Shown here in pieces: positions 10,978-20,718 of a stretch of DNA of 29,561 nucleotides. Location of the stretch: NCBI GenBank assembly GCA_964200185.2, contig CAXNAD020000106.1, positions 1 to 29,561 on the forward strand, in the 5' to 3' direction. The position numbers and the translations under genes were made by a program. The DNA comes from Choristocarpus tenellus KU-1152. Taxonomy: Eukaryota; Phaeophyceae. The notes below the pieces were generated by a model. The model made no database searches and was not told where the DNA came from. It saw nothing but the letters and a program-made list of their open reading frames with translations. Position 1 is the first letter of the stretch. Each line of letters starts with the position of its first letter.

Positions 10978-12393
10978 ATGGCATCTCCACAGGAGTCGAT
11001 AAGTAGCAGTAGTGTAGGGGGACAGTATGAGAAGCTCTTGGCTACCGTGGGGAATCTCCAGGGTGATCTTCAGCGGACGTTGGGAGTGTGCCAGTCTCTA
11101 GGTAGCGAGAACGAGAAGCTCAAGACACATTATGATAAGGCGCAAGCTGAGCTGATCCGCTTGAGGGAGAAGCATAGTTCCACCCGAGCACAGCTTTTGG
11201 AGGCCGTGGAGAGTAGGGTGATGGCTGACCAAGCCACGGAGGCATTGGTGCAAAAATGGAGAGTGCAGATGGAAGCTCGTACGCGGGAGTTGGAGGCCCT
11301 CCAGGCTAGGCTCGAGCCTCAAGATATAGATATGCTCCGTGCGAAAGTACAAGAGGAATTAGATGTACCACACAGACGAAGGCTGGAAGCACTCGAGGCT
11401 GAGGTGGAGAAGTTCCGACAGATGTTCTTCAATGTACGTCGAGAGTACGAGAGATGTAAGGTGTGCTACAGGGGGTTGACTTGGTCATAAGATAGGGGGC
11501 CGGTACATCTGCTGGGAGCAGACTACCGGGCATGTGAAGTTCCCACAAGAGGACGGGATCAGTCAAGGACGCTGTCGAAACCTCGGGTGCATTGACTGGC
11601 ACCCATGCGAATCACGCGTAAAGTCCTGGTGAGGAATGTACAAACTACTCGACGATCTACTTACAAGGATATGCATGGAGAAAACGTAAGATGCAGAGTC
11701 GGCGAACGACCAGAAAACAAATCACCCATATCTGTTCCCGACACGGCAGAGCCAGATCAAAACACAATACATGGAGTCATGATAAAAAAACTTCCCATCT
11801 TGTCCTCCTCCCTCAGGCCGAGTACGAGCAATATACACTTGACCAGGCTAAGGAAATGGAGACCAAGCACCAGCAATACAAAACCGAGGGGAATGCACTA
11901 AAGCTCCGAATCCAACACCTAGAATCATCTCTTGCTGACGCCTCCCATGAAGATGAGGTAATTTTGTACATCAAAAGGGTACTATAGGGTGGCACCTTAA
12001 TATTGTGTTTCAACACATTGTAGCTTTCACCCCCTGCATCCTCAAGCCCTTGAAATGTTGCCCAGTTTGGTGCGTTTCCCACTAGTCGTAATCAGACCTC
12101 CTTCGTTGAGCCACACATTGCTGTCCCAATAATATGCTACCTACTACAACTTTGTACAGTGAAAGGCATGCATAGCTCATTAAGACATCATTTTAAAGAA
12201 TGAAACAACAACACAAGTGAATTCAAGCACAGGATTAAGCTCTTCAGAGTGCAGATCAAAGATTTTTGCACAGGAGCATGGTAGGGGTTCCAGCTGTCAC
12301 CCCAAGAGAATATGAAGAATGTCTCCTGCTCGTCACAGTTGATGTTACGAAGCCAAATCAAGCATGAATGTATTGCAAGTGTTTGGAAATATG

Positions 12394-12430
<37 letters not shown>

Positions 12431-15400
12431 TTGACAACTACAATTTGCCTATCATTAGTACCCTAGAGCTCTAACATACTAGATCAAATGTAAGAAACAT
12501 TCGTATATTAGTAAATGAGTGGGAGAGTGATCATGGTAGCAGCTTCTTCCATGCATGGTAGTGGGCAGTAGCGATTTTTCTAGCATTGATCATCGCATTG
12601 ATTTTGTTTGCCTTCTGGCTTACCCTGTCAATGTTACCTAAAGATAGTGGCTTGTCCTTGCCTAAATCTTTCTGAAGTCCAGCTCATGTCTTTGCTCTTG
12701 ATCATAGTACGTAGATCCTAACCCAAATTTCATTGTTTTATTCCATTCGATTTGTACTTCATCAAACCTATTTCCTCCCACATTGTTCCAGCCACATATC
12801 TCGTGTCCTCCACCCCCCTTAAACACCTCCTGTGCACATCCTTCCATGACTTGTGGGCTGAAGGTACGTAAACTTCGCTGCAGTCTTGAAGAGGCTTCAG
12901 CGGTTGAAGCTCAGCTTCATTCTGAGATGTCTACCATTCGCAAGGAAAAAGAGTCCCTGGAGGTGGATAGACAAAATTTGGTGCTGCGGCATCGTGGAGA
13001 GGTGGCCGCTGCCCAGATGAAGGTGCTTGTGATTCACTCCTCATAGGTTCAAATGCAGCTCAGTCTGTGTAGTACAGTAGTTCAGCTTTGCAATGCAGGG
13101 CCAACAGACTACATTCACAATGTTGTAGGCTATGGCTCATCTTTTCTGCTCAGAGTATATATTTTGTAGTAGGTTATAAGAGCACAAAGCTGTACAGCTC
13201 TATTTACTCATGCAATCGAGATTATACATCAAGGGGGTGAACAGAAACAGCCCCATGCATGTAAGCAGAATGAAGGTAAACTAAAACATGAACCTGGACA
13301 TAGTTTTTCCTTGTGGGGACTTTTCTTTGCCTGGTGAACCATCCACAAAATGAAGTTCGATACTCAGTACCAATGAGATTTTCTAGACAAGAGGAGACCT
13401 CTCCGCCCTGCCCTGCCCACCTCCTGAGCTCATGGAATGTATGTATGCATACATTTGTGGGTTTTTCCCTGTGTGTGGAAGGAGTCCACAATTGAGGCCG
13501 ACAAACAAACTCTCCAACGGCGCTGTGCAGCTCTTGAAGAGGAGGCATCTCGTCGGCGTAGACAGTTAGAGGTGGGACAAGAACGCCTAGAGGAAGCTGT
13601 GGGCGAGCTCTCCAGGGTCAAGGAGGTATTAGCTGGAAGGGATCGCTCAGTGACAGAAGCCCGGGCTGAGGCCAAATGTGCTGCAGACAAGCTGGTGGTG
13701 GAGTGGGGAAGAGAAAAGGCAGAGATGAAGGCCACAAATGAAGCGCTGGAGAAGCGTGCTGTGAGTGTGAAAAAAAAATGGACTTCAGTATGAAGTCGCT
13801 AGAGCCCAAGTTGTGGTGATTTGTGAGGAGAGAATCTGCAGTACCTTTTCATATCTGAAGCCAATGGTCAGTAACTGGTGATTTGATTATTAGTCCTGGG
13901 ACTCTTTGTCTCTACTGATCTGTGAAAATGACCCAATTCCTTTTTTGTAATGATATCAGTAGCTTCTTTTTTTTGAAATGAGATATGTATCACTTGTTGT
14001 TGAGCTGACAGAAAGCTCTCACCTGTCCCATCCCCCAAGCAACCTGAGTGAAAGTATCTCAGAGGGTACGAGTTTTGCCCTGTTTGTCCATTTGGGGCTT
14101 GACTTCCCAAGGGTTTTTTTAATGACATTTTTCCTACTCTGAAATGTTTCGGAGTAGGTAGAACGTATATATTATGAGAAGGTGTGTCTGAAACAAAGAT
14201 ATTGACACTTCCTAACAAACATGAAAGCCAAATTACATCAAATTCGCAACATTGGATTTTGGCCCCCAAATGGACATGACTCTACCCTCTAAGATACTTT
14301 GGTTCACCTGCCATAATACTTACACACACACACACATACACACTCATTTCTGCTCATTCCCTATCTCTCCTTGTCTCTCCCCATACAGGCATTGGCAGAG
14401 TCCAGGGCAAGGGAAGCCTTACAGCAAGCAGCAGAACGAGTTCGTGGGGCACAACAAATTGAGGAGAGGTCTCAGCATGAAGCCCAGGCAAAGAATATTG
14501 GGTTGAGGCAGGAGGTGGACCGGCTAGAGGCCGAAGTTGAGCGACTAGGGCGGGCTATGAGTGCAGCAGAGGTTGCGGCTGAGTCAGGCATACGTCGATG
14601 GAGGGGTGATGCTGAGCGTGCTGTCTCTGAGACTTCGAGGGCCTTAAGGGAGAAGGAGGCCCTCCGGGAGAGGGTCTCTGTACTGCAGGTGGCAACAGAC
14701 AAGGCTGTGGCAGCAGCAGCTGATGCATCAGTGGAAAGGGATGAGGCAAGGCTGTTGGCAGCTGCAGCAGAAGCAAAAGCTGCAACAGCAGTGGAGGAAC
14801 TTGCCCGGGTGGAGGAAGAGGGGGAAGTGACCCAAGATCACTTGAGGGCAGCAGAGGAGGAGCTTGCTGGGCTAAGCCTTGAGGCTGACCAGGTACAAGC
14901 TACCTGTAGAAAAGACAGAGATAGGGTGTGGTGGGGTGACAGAGGGAGGGGAACAGGGCCAATATAGGTGATGCTGAAGAAACGTCAAGGTCCCCAGTGG
15001 ATTTAACTGGTGCTTACTTGGTTTGGGTGTATTGGTTACTACTCTCTAACTGATTTTTCCAGTCTCTGGGGTATGTGGACTATGCACAGGTCAAGTGCTT
15101 GGTCAAATTGATATCATCATCCATCTATTAGGAATCTATGCAGGAAGTGGGGTGATCCTCAATAATTAGTCTGTCTAGGTGTCTACTAATGAATCACAAC
15201 AGCGACCTTGACTATATGTCTGCCTGACACTATGTTTTGCAGTGAGTACACCCTTTACATTCTTGTGTGGGATTAGTTCCCCCGTAAATCTACTTGTGCA
15301 GATGTATCAGAGGAGGAGAGGGTCATTATGATGAAGTCCAACACCTCTACTCCCACTCAACACCTGCCAATGGTTGACCAAACCTATTCACCCCAACCCT

Positions 15401-18400
15401 CCTCCTCCCTGGCTGTTTGCCCTCTTTTTTCATGTTCGCTTACATCTGCTAACATATGGCTCCACTATGTCAGGCACATGAGGCGCAGATCAGGACCTTA
15501 AAGGAGCTGAAATGTGGAGCATCTGAAGAGCGTGATGCCCATGCTGCAAGGTGTAAGCAGGAGTTGGACACCCTGCGGAAGCGTGCTCGCAGGGCAGTGA
15601 GGAAGGAGAGGAAGAAGAGCCACGCTTACAAAGCCCAGGCCATTGAGGCACACAGGAGAGGTGTGAAGGCGCGGCAGGCTCTCCGGTTAGGGGTACAGAA
15701 CCCTGCAACTGCTCAATTGATGGTGAGTTCACATGTGTTGTTTTGCTGTTAAGTATAAATATAGCTATATATATTTATACTTCGAATTACATGCATATGG
15801 TGATGACAGCTTGAGGATATTTATCCTTCGCCCCATTAAACCTCTTGTGGAAAACGTGCCTTGAGAAGACTTAAAAAATACTAACTAGTGCATATCAGTG
15901 CTGGAGATTCAGGCAGTTGCAGTGCTTTTGTGAGGTTGTATGTTGCTGTGTTATCCAGAATAACCATCCTTCAGCACAAAGTCAATTGTATTATCCATGT
16001 AGTCACAGATATTTGAGTGAAAGTATCTTAGAGGGTACAAGTTTTGCCCTGTTTGTCCATTTGGGGCTTGGCTTTCCATGTTTTTTTTATGACCTTTTTC
16101 TACTCAAAAATGTTTAGGAGTAGGTAAAATGTATACATTATGAAAAGGTGTGCCCGAAGCATGGACATTGACACTTCCTAACAAACACGATAGCCAAAAT
16201 TACATTAATATCGTAACATTGGATTTTGGCCTCCAAATGGATGCGGCTCTACCCTCTAAGATACTTTGGCTCTTTGCTTGAAAAAGAATAATGTAAAATA
16301 GGGTTGTCAATAGGGCTCAGATGGCAGCAGCATCCCTGTCTGCTCCATCCTTTGATTTCAAAATGCTGTTGGAAAGTACTCTCTTCTATCACAGGGGAGT
16401 TTGAAATTTGTGTTGCCAGCCTTGAATGGGTGTATTCATCCTCTTCTCACAATGATCTCATCTATCTGGATATTAATTTGTTGAACATTCATACAAAGTA
16501 CATTTACAATATACTACTATGTAGTACACAGATATGGAGATAAGCAAGATAAGATGTCTGAACTCTGGGGCATCAATATCAGAGGATAGAATTTAATATT
16601 GGGAAATATTAAGGTTTTATTTTGTGTGTTCCTCTTCCTGTGGAACAGTGAAATGACATGATTATTAGATGGGGTTAGAAGTAGTGCCTTCTTGGCAAAT
16701 TATTTTGTTCTAGAGATGAGGATCGGCTGAGTTTATGACTTGATACTTAATATAGTGAATCCTGTCAAATGAACTATTCAAATGATTGGATGGTGATATG
16801 CTTTGTGCAACGTTATAAATTCAAATGATTGGATGGTGATGTGTTTTGTGCAACATTATAAACGAACTATTCAAATGATTGGATGGTGATGTGTTTTGTG
16901 CAACATTATAAATGAACTATTCAAATGATTGGATGGTGATGTGTTTTGTGCAACATTATAAATGAACTATTCAAATGATTGGATGGTGATGTGCTTAGTG
17001 CAACATTATAAATGAACTATTCAAATGATTGGATGGTGATGTGCTTTGTGCAACATTATAAATGAACTATTCAAATGATTGGTTGGTGATGTGCTTTGTA
17101 CAACATTATAAATGCACCAGAAAAAATATTCCATGGTTTGTGAGGGGTCCTGCCAGTGGAGAAACATTTGGAGCAAGCCCTCATTCTGCTTCAGTTTCCT
17201 TCCACAAGTGGGCCACTGCAGGAAGCAATAGATGAAATTTTTCAGTATCAGATCACGACACTTTCCAAAAGGTCTATTGCACGTTCAAAATGGTGTAAGT
17301 GCGGAACAACATGATTGTTGCGCTATCAAATTTCGATAAATATCATTGCCATTGATCAGATACAACTGATCATAATCGGTGCCAATACACAAGTCAATTG
17401 TTTGCCCTCTTTGGACAAAAACAAATGAGGCATCAAAGTTGACTTCTGTTACTATGGCATGATCTATTGGAGGTATCCTTACTAAGCTAGCTCCCTCCGG
17501 TCATCTTCAATACAAACATAATACTCTGCTCGAATATCTCTCTCCAGGCCCTGGACAGAACCTCTCACACCAAAGTGGCAGAGCCTTTTGAGCTGAGCAA
17601 CGCCCTGCAGCGCCTTCGTTATGTTTCTAGTAGGAATGAGGGAACCATGGGGGAAGTAAGCAACCAGCAGCAAGTGGGGCAACTGGGTTCAATGGGAGAC
17701 GAAGAAGGTATGGTAGTGTGGCTCCTTTTGGGGGTATTTGTGCACACTGGGCTGTGTGATTCTTTGCACTATATTCTGTTTTTGTCTTGCTGATGTTTGC
17801 GGTGGTGAATGGGAGTATGCACCTTTTGTATGTTTGAATTTGAATCAATAAGTGTTTTTATAGTAAAAGTCAGTGTTGTTGACCCGAATCGTAGTATTAC
17901 ATGCTCCCCAGGTACTATTATTTGAAGCCCATTGTCCAGTACTTGCCTGTTCTTGAAGGAGGGAAAGAGTTGGCCACATATGTGTGATCATGCTATGTCT
18001 AGTCAGTTGTCCATCTAGAACTTCCTGTCCCTCATCCCCTGTTCCTACCCCCCCCCCCCATAAGTCTTTAATTCCTTGTGTCTTGCCTGTGCATGCCATT
18101 GCACACCCTCCCTGCCAGGCAATACTATTCCACATAGCACTGCTTTGTACCCCAGTGAGCTTGGGAGGGATGATACCATTGGAAATTTTAGGCGGCTCAA
18201 TAGGCTTGTTCAGAGCTCCAATCATCAACTTCAGGCTGTGGGATAAGGGAGGAAGTAAAGGAGTTCGGGGCTGGGGTACGACTGATCTGCCATTGACTGT
18301 GCTTCCTTAGTGAACCCCTCTGACTGTTCCAACTAAATCAGGCAGATAGTTTGCCAGTGTTAGTCTTTGAGTAGGATTGATTGCTCAAAAATTTCAGTAA

Positions 18401-19182
18401 ACACTATAAGGAGGATAAAGGGAGCATTTGCTACTTGGAGAGGTGGTAAAAGATGCTGTATATCAAGGAAATCACTGTGCAGTACTATGTAGGTCCCTTC
18501 CACCCCATCTCTCTGATGTCTCCTAAGATAGTGCCAAAGTAGGAGGTGCAGCAGAGTGATGGGAGCTTTGTCATCACATGGTGGTGTATGGTAGTACCAT
18601 GTGAAGTTAAAAGTGCGAGGATGAGGTGTGGGCCAAGGAAAGGCTCTGCTAAGCTCCCCCCCTTGAGCTGTCAGTGTTACAGGGTTGCCTAGGAATATGT
18701 GTTGATGTAAGGTGTGTGTGTCACAACTTGATATATGTACTGGAGTTCAGGCCTAGCAAAGGGTCATAGGGACTATAAGTTGAGAAACCAAGGATGATAT
18801 TCCCAGAGGTACATGTGCAGCTCAATCTACTCTACCATGGGAACAAATTTTGAGGCATATCTGTGCAAATGGACGTATCAAGGGTTTGTGTCATGCCACC
18901 AAACAACGTGTTGCTCTACCTGTGAGGGCATAAGCATGGTGGATGGCATTGAATGTTTTGGAGAGGATGGGCATAACTGAATCACAAGCAAACCATGGTA
19001 TCAGTACAGTACTGTACATACCGTGGTCAACTTACTGAAGGGACTTGATGATTGAAACTTTTAACCCAATATTTTCTGATAAATATATGCCTGATGTCTT
19101 CCAAGGTGCATCTATGGTCCAGCTGTCCCATTGGCTGAGCTCTATGGAACGACTTGACAAGGAAGCTCTTCGTGTCCAATAG
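10978..19182 (+). CDS. CEP83: CEP83 (CCDC41) homologue, centriolar distal appendage coiled-coil protein
   Basis: Eight exons: 10978-11460, 11817-11957, 12864-13022, 13482-13760, 14389-14892, 15474-15722, 17548-17707, 19106-19182 (TAG). They sum to 2052 nt, 683 residues; the human protein has about 700. All introns have GT-AG ends and are phase 0, except the last, which is phase 1 and restores Gly. The protein is almost wholly coiled coil. Residues 118-160 (DMLRAKVQEELDVP, then EAEVEKFRQMFFNVRREYERC) match the most conserved CEP83 block, where vertebrate proteins read QQELETP and EEVEKYR. The basic segment RKRARRAVRKERKK in exon 6 and AEPFELSNALQRL in exon 7 match the order of the vertebrate C-terminus. 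CEP83 is the root of the distal appendages on the mother centriole; it recruits SCLT1, CEP89, FBF1 and CEP164 and docks basal bodies to the membrane. Introns 4 and 6 carry MITE copies. The start is the first ATG in an open frame that extends upstream, so a 5' exon remains possible. Confidence 0.92.
11958..12863 (+). other. CEP83 intron 2 with a TA microsatellite
   Basis: A 906-nt intron with donor GTAATT and acceptor CTGAAG. Apart from an uninterrupted (TA)n run at 12400-12427 I see no coding exon, RNA gene or transposon in it. Confidence 0.7.
12400..12427. repeat. (TA)14 microsatellite
   Basis: About 14 perfect TA dinucleotides in CEP83 intron 2. Likely length-polymorphic. Confidence 0.95.
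14046..14305 (+). mobile_element. MITE family A, copy 2 (260 bp, TSD ACCT), in CEP83 intron 4
   Basis: Left terminus GAGTGAAAGTATCTCAGAGG, right terminus CCCTCTAAGATACTTTGGTTC, with ACCT duplicated at 14042-14045 and 14306-14309. The length is the same 260 bp as copy 1. The central palindrome has arms CCTACTCTGAAA (14133-14144) and TTTCGGAGTAGG (14147-14158). It ends about 80 bp before the acceptor of exon 5, so it contributes intron sequence but no exon. A CA-rich microsatellite follows at 14322-14343. Confidence 0.9.
14322..14343. repeat. (CA)n microsatellite
   Basis: About ten CA/TA dinucleotides directly downstream of MITE copy 2 and upstream of the polypyrimidine tract of CEP83 exon 5. 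Confidence 0.85.
16015..16272 (+). mobile_element. MITE family A, copy 3 (258 bp), in CEP83 intron 6
   Basis: Left terminus GAGTGAAAGTATCTTAGAGG, right terminus CCTCTAAGATACTTTGGCTC, same internal order as copies 1 and 2, including the TACTC / GAGTAGGTAAAATG central palindrome. The flanks read ATTT and TTTG, so no exact 4-bp duplication is left. Same orientation as copy 2. Confidence 0.88.
16768..17110. repeat. 50-bp minisatellite, seven tandem copies, in CEP83 intron 6
   Basis: Seven head-to-tail units that begin AATGAACTATTCAAATGATT and end CAACATTATA. Units start at 16768, 16818, 16861, 16911, 16961, 17011 and 17061. Unit 2 lacks the GAACTAT segment and is 43 nt; the others are 50 nt and differ at only a few positions, such as GTGTTTTG versus GTGCTTTG and one GGTTGG. 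This degree of identity means recent expansion or homogenisation. No spacer-repeat alternation exists, so it is not a CRISPR array. It lies wholly inside the 1825-nt intron 6. Confidence 0.95.
17708..19105 (+). other. CEP83 intron 7, nothing further recognised
   Basis: A 1398-nt phase-1 intron with donor GTATGG and acceptor GTCTTCCAAG. It contains a C-run near 18051. No repeat copy, RNA gene or alternative exon of convincing quality was found in it. Confidence 0.6.
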
Positions 19183-20718
19183 GCCAAGCAAGCCAAGAGA
19201 ACACAACCCTCAAGTGCTGGGATTTTTTCAATCCACTACTTGCATGGAATGGAATGGCATACAGAAATGTTCATCTGAACATTAGGTACAACTCATATGC
19301 CCCATTAGAGGCAAGATCCTCTGCAGAGACTGTGGCATAGAGCACCCAGGTCATCTGGTGATACAATTGTGTAGACACCATTGTAAACTCTCTTGATAAA
19401 ATTACACACAGGTATTCAGAATATGACCAAGCCATGGCAGTGGATCAACCTATATCAGCCTTGGGAAGATGTGTGAGGCTATACGGGAATTTCTTTCTGA
19501 TTTACTTGTTTTGGGATTCACACCTTTTCCTGAAGTATCCTCTCCTATTTATGCAGCTTTTGAAGGCAAGGAGAGGTAGTCAAATGGGATTAGAAGTTAA
19601 ATGGTGTCAGACAGGGTCCTCAGCAGGAAGTGGTCTTTTGCCCTTGTGCACTTGATCGCCGCCTTGAAGCAGAAAAAGTACTTAAACAAAAAAACATTGA
19701 GGACGTAACACATGTGAAAGTCGCAAATCACAGGACCCCCATGAACAACTGAAGCGACTGGAGACAACGTGCTCTGTTGTGAATAGTTCTCACTCCCAAC
19801 TCTTTGAGGCACTGATGGTCTCCTATAGATCCATCCGCCTAATCCAGTACCACTGTTGTGCTTTTACTCTTGTACAGAGGCTGATGAGTGCACCAGAGTA
19901 TATCTCAGGAATCTCCCTGTTCTCCCCCTACAATGCTATCCCCCATTCGATAAGGTGACCTCACCGAACGAGGTCTTGTCATTGGTTCTATTGAGAGCCA
20001 CGATGACCATTACACAACTCTGGTCCACAACAGTTACAACTATGAGTAGTGGAGGTATGATGCTGACCAGGATATGGCAAGAGTGCAGAATTTACTGTCA
20101 ACCCCTTGCCAGCCCCATACAGCAAAGAAATTATGTCGATGCATTATTCTAATCCTTACATAGGATTATCTACTGGTCCTTCCATTTACACTACAATTGA
20201 AAGATATATTTAATTCTGAACTAGGTTGTGATGTCGTAGCTACTTTGGGAAAATAGCTATGAGCAAAGCACTGTGCCTTGCCATCAAGAAGAACTTTGGG
20301 CAAAACCTCCCAGACAATTATTCAGGAATTGCACCCCCAACACTCCATATAATAGCGATATACACCGTCGCTATAGAGCAGCCAGTTATACCTCCATACC
20401 ATAGATTTTGACCTTTCCTTTCAGTAGTCCTCACATTGTTGTTTGCATGAGAAAAACACAAATGAAACAATGTTTGGGAATGGCAAGTCCCTCCTCTGGA
20501 TATAACCATACAATCAAAATCGATTCAGAATTGTTTGAATATCGATAAATTATTGTGATTATATTCTAGGGTTGGGGATGGGATAATTCGAAAGAGCAAC
20601 TTTCACACCAATAAAAGGCCTGAACATCTCATTCAGTTGCTCTACTCCCTCCCCCCTTCAGCGTACCCTAGCCCCTCAAACTTGGCACGGATCTGTAAAG
20701 ATGCAAGGAAAAAAAGAG
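19183..20718. other. Spacer between the convergent CEP83 and IFT74 genes
   Basis: Holds the two 3' untranslated regions and terminators. Apart from the possible reverse transcriptase relic at 19597-19752 and a protein-like frame directly after it (about 19735-19950 in another frame), nothing was recognised. Neither stop is followed closely by a canonical AATAAA that I could see. Confidence 0.5.
19597..19752 (+). pseudogene. Possible reverse transcriptase fragment (retrotransposon relic)
   Basis: One frame starts LNGVRQGPQQEVVFCPCALD, which resembles the reverse transcriptase block written as GVRQGDP followed by LF in LINE-like elements. The aspartate expected after GVRQG is absent, a TAG lies just upstream in frame, and the frame ends after about 50 codons. 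No YXDD catalytic box was found nearby. If real it is a decayed fragment; chance similarity is possible. Confidence 0.3.

Noticed and set aside
14555-14785. Antisense open frames over CEP83 exon 5
   Set aside because: Long antisense frames are a by-product of the Ala/Glu/Arg-rich coiled-coil codons; the plus strand has the phase-consistent exon.
16768-17110. CRISPR array
   Set aside because: The units are directly tandem with no unique spacers, in a eukaryotic intron; it is a minisatellite.
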